From the NCBI GenBank assembly GCA_039519185.1, contig CM076849.1, positions 56,493,087-56,557,086 on the forward strand: DNA of 64,000 nucleotides. Direction: 5' to 3'. Numbering within the stretch: the first letter of the stretch is position 1; each line of letters begins with the position of its first letter. The notes under the pieces were generated by a model. That model was not told where the DNA came from. It did not search any database and saw only the letters and a program-made list of their open reading frames with translations. A program made the translations under genes and the position numbers. The DNA comes from Astragalus membranaceus (Eukaryota > Streptophyta > Magnoliopsida > Fabales > Fabaceae). Positions 54,657-64,000 of this stretch are shown here, piece by piece.

Positions 54657-55268
54657 ATGGCCAGAAGAGGTAGAGGCGTTCCTCCTCCTGTTGATCCAAA
54701 CTTTGAATGGATGCAGAATATCATCGAGAATCAGCAAAAGATGATGCAGGATATGTTGCAAATGCAGCATGACCAAATGGCTCTGCAGCAGCCCAATGTT
54801 CAACCCCATCAGGAAGATCCTAACCGGGCATATTTTCAATTTCAAAAGATGAAGCCCCCGACTTTCAAGGGAGGATCAGATCCAATGACCGCCTACTATT
54901 GGATTGATTCGATGGAGAAAATTTTTCAAACCTTGCAATGCGGGGAAGAAGAGAAGGTAATATTTGCGGCAAATGTGCTCGATGAAGATGCCCACACCTG
55001 GTGGTGTAATGCAAGGCATATGATGGAACTCCAAGAAACTCCCCTAACTTGGGACAACTTCAAGGAATTATTTCTGAAGCAATATTTCCCTTCGGTGAAG
55101 AAGCTGAGTAAACAAGCAGAGTTTGTAAATCTTAAGCAAGGTGATATGTCGGTTGGGGAGTATGAGCTAAATTTGAAAGACTGTCTCAGTTCTATGAGTT
55201 GGGGAGGTATGCCCCAAATGATATGTGGAAGATGCAAATGTTCAAGGAAGGTCTCCGAGCTGATGTGA
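54657..55268 (+). pseudogene. Element F Gag N-terminal part, frameshifted
   Basis: The ATG at 54657 gives MARRGRGVPPPVDPNFEWMQ and a Met/Gln-rich segment. The gag domain follows (FKGGSDPMTAYYWIDSMEKI, AAQVL-like AANVLDEDAHTWW, NFKELFLKQYFP, GDMSVGEYEL). Near 55170 the sequence has one base fewer than the frame needs, so this frame runs off to a stop at 55266-55268. The continuation is in the next frame from about 55175. The identical fault occurs in the second copy. Whether a programmed shift could rescue it is unknown; the site has no classic slippery heptamer that I recognise. Confidence 0.8.
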
Positions 55269-58200
55269 GCCAAGGACTCAGTTCTTACACCTTGGTTAAT
55301 TATCCTGCCTTAGTACAACAAGCATATGTGGCTGAGGAGGATCTGAGGAAAATGTATGCTGAAAAGAAAGACTATTGGAAGGGCAAGAAAAAGGTTGCTG
55401 AATCTTCTACTCCAAGCAGACAATTCAAGGGAAACAATTACAAAGGGAAGCAGGTGCAATCCCATGAACCATCAAAACTCCACAGATGTGTCACTTGTGG
55501 AAAATTTCATTCAGGTGATTGTTGGCAAAGATCCAATCGGTGCTATCATTGTAATGAAGAGGGCCACTATGCAGATAAGTGCCCATCAAGGAGGAGCTTT
55601 CAAGGAGCACCAAATGCTCCTAAGCAGGGGCGAATCAATACATTGGATGCTCGAACTATCACACCTACTGATAATCTCCTGAGGGGTACGGGATCTCTTT
55701 TTAATAACTCAGTCAATATTTTATATGATTCCGGTGCAACTCATTGTTTTATATCACAAGCATGTGTCGATCGGTTGGGTTTAGCATTGTCTGAGCTATC
55801 CGAACCGATAACTATTTTAACTGCTGCCAAGGGTCGTGTCCAGACCCAATCGTTGTGTGAAAATTGCCTACTTGTCATAGGGGACAGACAATTTGTTGTG
55901 AAATTTATTTGCTTGCCTATGAGAAGTATGGACATTGTTCTGGGTATGAATTGGATGGCTGAAAATCATGTGATTATCAACTGTGCTGATCGAACCATTA
56001 GCTTCGCCTCCGAATCCGTAGGGTTGACACAGACAGATTTTGAAGCAACGATCTCTTACACCGAAGCAAGCCAGTCGTTATTCCAAGGTGCGGAAGCTAT
56101 TCTTATTATGTTGTCTGCATCTACTGAAACGGGTTTAGACTTGTCGTCTGTGCAAGTGGTAAATGAATTTCTAGATGTCTTTCCAGAGGAAGTTTCATCC
56201 TTACCTCCTGACAGAGAGGTAGAATTCTCAATAGAATTGATTCCTGGTACAGGATCGATATCTATTGCCCCTTATAGGATGTCTCCTTTAGAATTGAAGG
56301 AATTGAAGTCTCAACTTGAAGAGTTAATATCGAAGAGATTTATCCGACCGAGTGCTTCTCCTTGGGGTGCTCCGGTATTGCTAGTTAAGAAGAAGGACGG
56401 AAACATGAGGTTGTGTGTTGACTACCGTCAACTCAACAAGGCGACTATTAAAAACAAATATCCATTGCCAAGGATAGACGATTTGCTTGACCAACTTCGA
56501 GGTGCAGTGGTATTTTCAAAAATTGATCTGAGATCGGGCTATCATCAAATAAAGGTAAGAGCCTTAGATATTCCGAAGACAGCTTTCCGTACGAGGTATG
56601 GACATTACGAGTTCGTAGTGATGCCTTTCGGTTTGACTAATGCTCCAGCGGTATTCATGGATTACATGAACCGAGTATTCCATACTTATCTCGATCAGTT
56701 TGTAGTAGTTTTTATTGATGATATCTTGGTGTACTCTAAAACCATTGAGGACCATGTTCAACATCTCCGCATTGTTCTGAACGTACTCCGAGAAAAGAAA
56801 TTGTATGCCAAGCCATCGAAGTGTGACTTCTGGATGCCGGAAGTAAAGTTTTTGGGACACGTGATTTCCCAGTCGGGAGTTGCGGTGGATCCCAGTAAGG
56901 TGGAAGCTGTATTGAATTGGGAACGGCCAACATCTGTCACTGAAATAAGAAGCTTCTTAGGTCTAGCTGGTTACTACAGAAGGTTTATTCAAGGTTTTTC
57001 ACAATTGGTTCTTCCACTTACTCGGTTAACTCGTAAGGCTCAACCGTTTATATGGGATACCGACTGTGAGGGATGTTTTCAAGAGTTGAAAGTTAGGCTG
57101 ACTTCTGCTCCAATCCTAATTCTTCCAGATCCGTCCTTGAATTTTCAAATTTTCAGCGATGCTTCTGGGAAGGGTTTGGGATGTGTTCTCATGCAGAACC
57201 AACAAGTTGTAGCTTATGCCTCCAGACAGTTGAAGACTCATGAAGAGAACTATCCGACTCATGATTTGGAGTTGGCAGCTATTGTGTATGCACTGAAGAT
57301 TTGGAGACATTACCTATATGGGTCTCGTTTCGAAGTCTTCAGTGATCATAAAAGCTTAAAATATTTGTTCGATCAGAAGGAGTTGAATAACAGGCAGAGA
57401 AGGTGGGTGGAATTTCTGAAGGATTATGACTTCGAATTGAAGTATCATCCGGGAAAAGCTAATGTTGTAGCCGATGCGTTAAGTAGGAAATCCATTCATA
57501 TAGCGGGGTTAATGATGCATGAAATGGAATTGTTGGAGTCTTTCCGGGACTTAAATTTGGATTCAAAGCCTAAAAGGAACCGGTTGGTGTTGAGCCACAT
57601 GAGGATCTCTAGTTCCATAAGGGATTCTATTCGCTTAGCACAGGGAGTTGATGTGAAACTTCAATCACAGACAGTATTGCCAGATTTTACCGAAGATAGT
57701 GATGGAATCATTTGTTTCAACGGTAGGATTTGCGTACCCGATAATGAAAGTATTAAAAAACAAGTGCTAGAGGAAGCGCACCGAAGTTTGTTTTCTGTAC
57801 ATCCTGGATCCACCAAGATGTATAGAGATTTAAAACAGATGTATTGGTGGCCGGGAATGAAGTTTGAAATTGCTGAATTCGTATCACAATGCTTAACTTG
57901 TCAAAAGGTCAAAATAGAACATCAGAAGCCTGCTGGTCTGTTACGGTCACTAGACGTGCCAGTATGGAAGTGGGAAGATATTTCTATGGACTTTGTAATG
58001 GCATTGCCAAGGTCTCAAGCCGGTAACGACTCCATTTGGGTAGTTGTGGATCGGTTAACTAAATCAGCTCATTTTATTCCAGTTCGTTCTAGCAGTAAAG
58101 TATCCAAGTTAGCTGAGGTGTATTTGAAGAACATAGTAAGGTTACATGGGGTTCCTACTAGTATAGTGTCGGATCGAGATCCGAAGTTCACTTCTCGATT

Positions 58201-59026
58201 TTGGAAAGCTCTGAATGAAGCATTGGGGACCAAAGTACTTCTTAGTACCGCTTATCACCCGCAGACCGATGGTCAGACCGAGAGAACTATCCAGACATTA
58301 GAGGATATGCTTAGGGCTTCGGTACTTGATAACGGGAAGAAATGGGAGGATCATCTTCCACTGGTTGAATTCTCATATAACAACAGTTATCATTCCAGTA
58401 TCGGAATGGCGCCTTTTGAGGCCTTGTATGGAAGGAAATGTAGAACTCCATTGTGTTGGTGGGAAGTCGGTGAAAACCGATTGTTAGGACCTGAGGTGAT
58501 TCAAGACACTACTGAAAAGATCCGCCAGATCAGGGAAAGAATGAAAGCTGCTCAAAGTAGGCAAAAGAGTTATGCCGACAAAAGGAGAAGGCCGTTAGAG
58601 TTTGAGTCTGGTGATCATGTGTTTTTGAGATTATCACCAACAATTGGCACAGGTAGGGCATTACGGGTGAAGAAACTCAGTCCTCGGTATATTGGACCTT
58701 TCCAGATTATCGAGCGAATAGGGCCTCTTGCATACCGTATTGCTTTGCCTCCACCATTGTCAAATCTGCATGATGTATTCCATGTGTCTCAGTTGCGGAA
58801 GTACATTCCCGATCCAAGCCAACCGTTAGATTTTGAAACGATTGACCTTCGACCGGACTTGTCCTTCCAACCTAATCCGAATTACATCATGGAACGTGGC
58901 GAGAGGACGCTGCGGACAAAGTCAATTCCCATTGTCAAGGTGGTTTGGGATGGTTTTTCCGCCGAGGAAGCTACTTGGGAGTTGGAGGACGATATGCGGA
59001 CTCAGTATCCGTATTTATTCTCTTGA
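55199..59026 (+). CDS. Element F Gag C-terminus and complete Pol with chromodomain
   Basis: Open for 1275 codons. Zinc knuckles are at about residues 98-127 (CVTCGKFHSGDC, CYHCNEEGHYADKC). The protease site LYDSGATHCF is near 174. RT runs about 355-560, with VDYRQLNKATIKN near 404 and the catalytic VFIDDILVYSK near 504. RNase H (IFSDASGKGLGC) starts near 651. The integrase zinc finger is near 859-905 (HPGSTKMYRDL, then CLTCQKVK) and the catalytic core has MDFVMALPRS, IVSDRDPKF near 989 and HPQTDGQTERT with the acidic end. The last 40 residues (VKVVWDGFSAEEATWELED) are a chromodomain-like tail that may guide integration to heterochromatin. All catalytic residues are present, so the enzyme part looks sound. 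Translation would depend on getting past the gag frameshift. Confidence 0.9.
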   Translation: MGRYAPNDMWKMQMFKEGLRADVSQGLSSYTLVNYPALVQQAYVAEEDLRKMYAEKKDYWKGKKKVAESSTPSRQFKGNNYKGKQVQSHEPSKLHRCVTCGKFHSGDCWQRSNRCYHCNEEGHYADKCPSRRSFQGAPNAPKQGRINTLDARTITPTDNLLRGTGSLFNNSVNILYDSGATHCFISQACVDRLGLALSELSEPITILTAAKGRVQTQSLCENCLLVIGDRQFVVKFICLPMRSMDIVLGMNWMAENHVIINCADRTISFASESVGLTQTDFEATISYTEASQSLFQGAEAILIMLSASTETGLDLSSVQVVNEFLDVFPEEVSSLPPDREVEFSIELIPGTGSISIAPYRMSPLELKELKSQLEELISKRFIRPSASPWGAPVLLVKKKDGNMRLCVDYRQLNKATIKNKYPLPRIDDLLDQLRGAVVFSKIDLRSGYHQIKVRALDIPKTAFRTRYGHYEFVVMPFGLTNAPAVFMDYMNRVFHTYLDQFVVVFIDDILVYSKTIEDHVQHLRIVLNVLREKKLYAKPSKCDFWMPEVKFLGHVISQSGVAVDPSKVEAVLNWERPTSVTEIRSFLGLAGYYRRFIQGFSQLVLPLTRLTRKAQPFIWDTDCEGCFQELKVRLTSAPILILPDPSLNFQIFSDASGKGLGCVLMQNQQVVAYASRQLKTHEENYPTHDLELAAIVYALKIWRHYLYGSRFEVFSDHKSLKYLFDQKELNNRQRRWVEFLKDYDFELKYHPGKANVVADALSRKSIHIAGLMMHEMELLESFRDLNLDSKPKRNRLVLSHMRISSSIRDSIRLAQGVDVKLQSQTVLPDFTEDSDGIICFNGRICVPDNESIKKQVLEEAHRSLFSVHPGSTKMYRDLKQMYWWPGMKFEIAEFVSQCLTCQKVKIEHQKPAGLLRSLDVPVWKWEDISMDFVMALPRSQAGNDSIWVVVDRLTKSAHFIPVRSSSKVSKLAEVYLKNIVRLHGVPTSIVSDRDPKFTSRFWKALNEALGTKVLLSTAYHPQTDGQTERTIQTLEDMLRASVLDNGKKWEDHLPLVEFSYNNSYHSSIGMAPFEALYGRKCRTPLCWWEVGENRLLGPEVIQDTTEKIRQIRERMKAAQSRQKSYADKRRRPLEFESGDHVFLRLSPTIGTGRALRVKKLSPRYIGPFQIIERIGPLAYRIALPPPLSNLHDVFHVSQLRKYIPDPSQPLDFETIDLRPDLSFQPNPNYIMERGERTLRTKSIPIVKVVWDGFSAEEATWELEDDMRTQYPYLFS

Positions 59027-59076
59027 GGTATGTCGTGTCTAATTTTGAGGACAAAATTCTTTCAAGTTGGGGAGAA
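59027..59076 (+). other. Element F 3' end and polypurine tract
   Basis: A short noncoding stretch ending AAGTTGGGGAGAA directly before the next LTR (59077). Confidence 0.85.
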
Positions 59077-61203
59077 TGTAACATCCTCAAAATCATTAAT
59101 CGAATTATTCGGATGTTAACCCAATTGAATTAATTTGATGCTCAATCGGTAAAATTATCGAGTGCTAAAAATTAATTATTGGCTGTCTCAGGATCGTTGA
59201 CCGAATAATACGGACCAAGGAAGTTTTGGAATCAAAATAAGGAATTAAGATCGATACGGTAATTGGACCACGCTACCACTTATTTATTAATTAAATATGT
59301 GTTGTGTGTGTGTGATTAAAGAAAAGAAAGAATAAAGAGAGGAAAGAAGGGAGGAATTCACGCAGAGAAGAAAAGAGAAGAAAAGAGGAGAAAAGAAGAG
59401 GAAAAGAAGAAGAGGAAAAGAAGAAGAGAAAGGAAGAAGAGGAGTCAAGCCCACCTCCCCAAAATTCATCATCTTCATCATCTCACTCTCCTCATCATAA
59501 CCCAAGAGCTAGGTAAGATTCAATCCGGTTTTCTTCCCCTTTTGTAACCTACGAATTTTAGGAGTTTTGAGGGAGGAAATTGTTGAAACATTGGATTCAA
59601 TGATGAAATTGATAGTTGGGTTATGTTTAGAACAAAGCTAGGAGCGGATTGAACGCGATTGGAAGCTCGAAACGAAGTTAGGAGCGATTCGGTGTTGATT
59701 GGGTTCGATTCGGTGATTTTGACACGTCGGTGATCTCGGCTCGGCAACGGCTCTCGCTTCAAAGGTGAGTTTTACTCACGCTTAGGATGTTTTTGTGTCT
59801 CGTTAGTTTTTACGTTAATTGGTTTCGAGAGATTTTGGAACGAAAACCGTTATTTGAAAATATATCGCGTTTTAATACAATTCGTTTTGATTAAGTTTGT
59901 GGATTGGATTGATTGATTGTGTGGTTTGAATTGGACTTATTTTACTGGTTGTCAAATCTGTTTTTGATCGGAACAACAATCGGAATTGAGCGGAATCGCG
60001 GTTTTTGCGCGAAACCGCCAAAATTTGCCTTAACAGACCCCCCTGCTGCCATTTCGCGCCTCACCTGCGCTCCAGGCGCAACTTCAGCGCAGTTTGGCAG
60101 AACTTTCTGCCAGTTCGCGCTTAACTCGCGCTCCAGGCGCGACTTCAGCGCAGCTTGGCAGAATTTCAGCAATTAAACACTGTTTTTCGTTTCGCGATAT
60201 CTTTTGATCCGGGAACCCGATTGAGGTGTTCTAAGATGCGTTGGAAAGCTTATTCAGAGGCCTAACTGAATATTCTATCTTTAAGGCAAAATGATCTGTT
60301 TTTGATAATGAAAATTGTGTCGAAAAGTGGTCAAATAGAGTGCGAGTGTGAACTTGGATTTTTATAAATGTGGAATTAAAGTGTTTCATTAATTGTCTGA
60401 TTTGATGGACCGTGGGTTCATAGTGCTGTAGATATATATATTATATCGAGTTTGGGTGACGACCCATGTTGACATACTAGGCGGGGAAGTCATGAACCCT
60501 TACCCTAGGCTCTGGGCCATTAGGAAACACTATTGGTTATGGGGTTCGCCGGGATTAGCAAGTGGTTTGCAGTCGGTGTTGTGTCAAAAGTTTGTGCTGC
60601 GTTCATCGGGATTAGCAAGTGGTTTGCAGTCGGTGGTACGTAGAAAGGCCTAGGATGTTAGTTCATCGGGATTAGCAAGTGGTTTGCAGTCGGTGTCCTA
60701 TTAGATCGAAGCCTTATTGTATGGTACACCGGGATTAGCAAGTGGATTGCAGTCGGTGTCGTGTCAAACCTTAAAAATGTTTTAAACGGACCGAGAGTGT
60801 TAGTAGGGGTTCCGGTAGAACTCACTGAGATTGTATCTCACTGTTTAATTATTGTTGTTTTACAGATAAACAGGGACAGAAGAAACCTCAGAGGCACGAG
60901 TAGGTGGCCCCGGGAGAAGAATGATGACTTAGTTTATGTTTAAGTTTAATTTCCTTCTGTTGTTCAAGGATTACAACACTATGGCTCTGGTGTTTTGTTT
61001 ATCTTTCATTCCGCTTTCTTGTATGATACTGAGCAGGATAGTTCGCTGAATTTTATGGTCTTATGTGTATTAAGACTGCTTGGCTGTTGCCCAGTGAAAA
61101 CTATTTTGCAGTGTTCAGTATTTATGCAGGAATTTTATATCTCTGATGTGTTTGTAATGTGCACTTGGGTATTTTTAATAAATAGAAATACTGGGGTGTT
61201 ACA
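59077..61203 (+). repeat. Element F second LTR, shared by two internal regions
   Basis: 2127 bp. Compared with 52395-54522 I see one T fewer in a T-run (about 60001-60006) and A to G at 60562. It is both the 3' LTR of the first internal region and the 5' LTR of the second. Confidence 0.95.
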
Positions 61204-61337
61204 GTTGGTATCAGAGCGGTTCGACCTAGTCGGACTTAGCTGTTAGGGTCTTTACTTTCTCCAGTCGTGATTTTCTTAGTATGCTATTAGACATTGAGCT
61301 TGATCAACTTAATACTTTGTGCATATTTCGCAGAATC

Positions 61338-61949
61338 ATGGCCAGAAGAGGTAGAGGCGTTCCTCCTCCTGTTGATCCAAACTTTGAATGGATGCAGAAT
61401 ATCATCGAGAATCAGCAAAAGATGATGCAGGATATGTTGCAAATGCAGCATGACCAAATGGCTCTGCAGCAGCCCAATGTTCAACCCCATCAGGAAGATC
61501 CTAACCGGGCATATTTTCAATTTCAAAAGATGAAGCCCCCGACTTTCAAGGGAGGATCAGATCCAATGACCGCCTACTATTGGATTGATTCGATGGAGAA
61601 AATTTTTCAAACCTTGCAATGCGGGGAAGAAGAGAAGGTAATATTTGCGGCAAATGTGCTCGATGAAGATGCCCACACCTGGTGGTGTAATGCAAGGCAT
61701 ATGATGGAACTCCAAGAAACTCCCCTAACTTGGGACAACTTCAAGGAATTATTTCTGAAGCAATATTTCCCTTCGGTGAAGAAGCTGAGTAAACAAGCAG
61801 AGTTTGTAAATCTTAAGCAAGGTGATATGTCGGTTGGGGAGTATGAGCTAAATTTGAAAGACTGTCTCAGTTCTATGAGTTGGGGAGGTATGCCCCAAAT
61901 GATATGTGGAAGATGCAAATGTTCAAGGAAGGTCTCCGAGCTGATGTGA
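61338..61949 (+). pseudogene. Second-copy Gag N-terminal part, same frameshift
   Basis: Same length and translation as 54657-55268, including the one-base loss near 61851. The shared fault shows that the two copies arose from one already frameshifted element. Confidence 0.85.
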
Positions 61950-64000
61950 GCCAAGGACTCAGTTCTTACACCTTGGTTAATTATCCTGCCTTAGTACAAC
62001 AAGCATATGTGGCTGAGGAGGATCTGAGGAAAATGTATGCTGAAAAGAAAGACTATTGGAAGGGCAAGAAAAAGGTTGCTGAATCTTCTACTCCAAGCAG
62101 ACAATTCAAGGGAAACAATTACAAAGGGAAGCAGGTGCAATCCCATGAACCATCAAAACTCCACAGATGTGTCACTTGTGGAAAATTTCATTCAGGTGAT
62201 TGTTGGCAAAGATCCAATCGGTGCTATCATTGTAATGAAGAGGGCCACTATGCAGATAAGTGCCCATCAAGGAGGAGCTTTCAAGGAGCACCAAATGCTC
62301 CTAAGCAGGGGCGAATCAATACATTGGATGCTCGAACTATCACACCTACTGATAATCTCCTGAGGGGTACGGGATCTCTTTTTAATAACTCAGTCAATAT
62401 TTTATATGATTCCGGTGCAACTCATTGTTTTATATCACAAGCATGTGTCGATCGGTTGGGTTTAGCATTGTCTGAGCTATCCGAACCGATAACTATTTTA
62501 ACTGCTGCCAAGGGTCGTGTCCAGACCCAATCGTTGTGTGAAAATTGCCTACTTGTCATAGGGGACAGACAATTTGTTGTGAAATTTATTTGCTTGCCTA
62601 TGAGAAGTATGGACATTGTTCTGGGTATGAATTGGATGGCTGAAAATCATGTGATTATCAACTGTGCTGATCGAACCATTAGCTTCGCCTCCGAATCCGT
62701 AGGGTTGACACAGACAGATTTTGAAGCAACGATCTCTTACACCGAAGCAAGCCAGTCGTTATTCCAAGGTGCGGAAGCTATTCTTATTATGTTGTCTGCA
62801 TCTACTGAAACGGGTTTAGACTTGTCGTCTGTGCAAGTGGTAAATGAATTTCTAGATGTCTTTCCAGAGGAAGTTTCATCCTTACCTCCTGACAGAGAGG
62901 TAGAATTCTCAATAGAATTGATTCCTGGTACAGGATCGATATCTATTGCCCCTTATAGGATGTCTCCTTTAGAATTGAAGGAATTGAAGTCTCAACTTGA
63001 AGAGTTAATATCGAAGAGATTTATCCGACCGAGTGCTTCTCCTTGGGGTGCTCCGGTATTGCTAGTTAAGAAGAAGGACGGAAACATGAGGTTGTGTGTT
63101 GACTACCGTCAACTCAACGAGGCGACTATTAAAAACAAATATCCATTGCCAAGGATAGACGATTTGCTTGACCAACTTCGAGGTGCAGTGGTATTTTCAA
63201 AAATTGATCTGAGATCGGGCTATCATCAAATAAAGGTAAGAGCCTTAGATATTCCGAAGACAGCTTTCCGTACGAGGTATGGACATTACGAGTTCGTAGT
63301 GATGCCTTTCGGTTTGACTAATGCTCCAGCGGTATTCATGGATTACATGAACCGAGTATTCCATACTTATCTCGATCAGTTTGTAGTAGTTTTTATTGAT
63401 GATATCTTGGTGTACTCTAAAACCATTGAGGACCATGTTCAACATCTCCGCATTGTTCTGAACGTACTCCGAGAAAAGAAATTGTATGCCAAGCCATCGA
63501 AGTGTGACTTCTGGATGCCGGAAGTAAAGTTTTTGGGACACGTGATTTCCCAGTCGGGAGTTGCGGTGGATCCCAGTAAGGTGGAAGCTGTATTGAATTG
63601 GGAACGGCCAACATCTGTCACTGAAATAAGAAGCTTCTTAGGTCTAGCTGGTTACTACAGAAGGTTTATTCAAGGTTTTTCACAATTGGTTCTTCCACTT
63701 ACTCGGTTAACTCGTAAGGCTCAACCGTTTATATGGGATACCGACTGTGAGGGATGTTTTCAAGAGTTGAAAGTTAGGCTGACTTCTGCTCCAATCCTGA
63801 TTCTTCCAGATCCGTCCTTGAATTTTCAAATTTTCAGCGATGCTTCTGGGAAGGGTTTGGGATGTGTTCTCATGCAGAACCAACAAGTTGTAGCTTATGC
63901 CTCCAGACAGTTGAAGACTCATGAAGAGAACTATCCGACTCATGATTTGGAGTTGGCAGCTATTGTGTATGCACTGAAGATTTGGAGACATTACCTATAT
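61880..64000 (+). CDS. Second-copy Gag C-terminus and Pol, partial (to RNase H)
   Basis: The frame is open to the window end. It covers the zinc knuckles, protease (DSGATH near 62402), RT and the start of RNase H. At 63119 A is changed to G, turning the conserved Lys of YRQLNKATIKN into Glu, which probably harms RT. The change at 63799 is silent. The rest lies outside the window. Confidence 0.85.
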   Translation, partial: MGRYAPNDMWKMQMFKEGLRADVSQGLSSYTLVNYPALVQQAYVAEEDLRKMYAEKKDYWKGKKKVAESSTPSRQFKGNNYKGKQVQSHEPSKLHRCVTCGKFHSGDCWQRSNRCYHCNEEGHYADKCPSRRSFQGAPNAPKQGRINTLDARTITPTDNLLRGTGSLFNNSVNILYDSGATHCFISQACVDRLGLALSELSEPITILTAAKGRVQTQSLCENCLLVIGDRQFVVKFICLPMRSMDIVLGMNWMAENHVIINCADRTISFASESVGLTQTDFEATISYTEASQSLFQGAEAILIMLSASTETGLDLSSVQVVNEFLDVFPEEVSSLPPDREVEFSIELIPGTGSISIAPYRMSPLELKELKSQLEELISKRFIRPSASPWGAPVLLVKKKDGNMRLCVDYRQLNEATIKNKYPLPRIDDLLDQLRGAVVFSKIDLRSGYHQIKVRALDIPKTAFRTRYGHYEFVVMPFGLTNAPAVFMDYMNRVFHTYLDQFVVVFIDDILVYSKTIEDHVQHLRIVLNVLREKKLYAKPSKCDFWMPEVKFLGHVISQSGVAVDPSKVEAVLNWERPTSVTEIRSFLGLAGYYRRFIQGFSQLVLPLTRLTRKAQPFIWDTDCEGCFQELKVRLTSAPILILPDPSLNFQIFSDASGKGLGCVLMQNQQVVAYASRQLKTHEENYPTHDLELAAIVYALKIWRHYLY

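Larger units (their letters stand above)
52395..61203 (+). mobile_element. Element F: young Tekay-type chromovirus, LTR to LTR
   Basis: LTRs of 2128 bp (52395-54522) and 2127 bp (59077-61203) start TGTAACATCC and end GGGGTGTTACA. I noticed only two differences between them, so the insertion is very recent. A tRNA-Met primer site (54525-54536), gag, a complete pol with C-terminal chromodomain and a polypurine tract (59061-59076) are present. The left flank is GATTT. A right target duplication cannot be checked because a second internal region follows directly. Confidence 0.93.
61204..64000 (+). mobile_element. Second internal region of element F, running off the window
   Basis: It repeats 54523-57319 at an offset of 6681 bp, with at least two substitutions visible (63119 and 63799). 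The primer site, gag and pol up to RNase H are included. No break separates it from the LTR at its left. Confidence 0.95.

Overview
The window is a block of plant nuclear DNA, almost certainly eudicot and probably legume. The host genes and captured fragments carry GT-AG introns. LTR retrotransposons of plant-specific lineages (Ogre/Tat, Tekay chromovirus, copia gag-only) fill most of it. One Mutator-like element has the 'GGCTTAAATACAG' end that I associate with legumes. The only apparently intact host gene is one F-box gene. Nearly everything else is transposable elements nested inside each other.

Left half (1-29493). Element A is an old plus-strand Tat-lineage Ty3/gypsy element whose 5' end lies outside the window. 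Its broken pol occupies 1-4054, its antisense accessory ORF 25746-28458 and its 3' LTR 29085-29493. It is split by element B (4722-25700), a minus-strand Ogre-type element. B has about 2.8-kb LTRs, the extra ORF1, gag, protease, a putative intron before RT, two RNase H domains and integrase. B's left LTR is broken by element C (4875-7169), a short copia-like derivative that ends in inverted LTR copies. B's integrase is broken by a 1.1-kb Mutator-like element (12412-13533).

Middle (29494-35564). This is a small host island with a tandem F-box duplication. The first copy (30080-31390) is open. The second (from 34825) is frameshifted, carries a hAT-type MITE (35038-35528) and is cut off by element E. 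Between the copies lie a decayed gypsy pol fragment (minus strand) and another hAT-type MITE (33280-33842).

Right half (35565-64000). Element E is a decayed Tekay-type chromovirus. Its 5' LTR (35565-38529, resuming about 48941-48970) is split by element G, a CACTA-type transposon of about 10 kb (38530 to about 48940). G carries plus-strand exon/intron fragments of four unrelated host genes: a CCH-type copper chaperone, mitochondrial chaperonin CPN60, proteinaceous RNase P (PRORP) and an Argonaute. Element D, a copia gag-only (TR-GAG) element (40264-46009), sits inside G's copper-chaperone exon with a perfect 5-bp target duplication. E's pol is cut at 52394 by element F, a very young Tekay element. 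F is followed by a second, nearly identical internal region that shares its middle LTR (LTR-internal-LTR-internal, running out of the window at 64000).

The insertion order can be read from the nesting: A, then B, then C and the MULE; and F-box pseudogene, then E, then G, then D, with F entering E. The most unusual signals are four. (1) Phased arrays of ATCGAT palindromes lie directly upstream of the TATA box in the LTRs of both C and D. (2) Element C has inverted LTR ends and a 5-bp target duplication. (3) A CACTA element carries fragments of four genes. (4) A plus-strand TATA box, CT-rich leader and splice donor face the normal promoter inside element B's LTR. All names come from reading the sequence; no database search was run.
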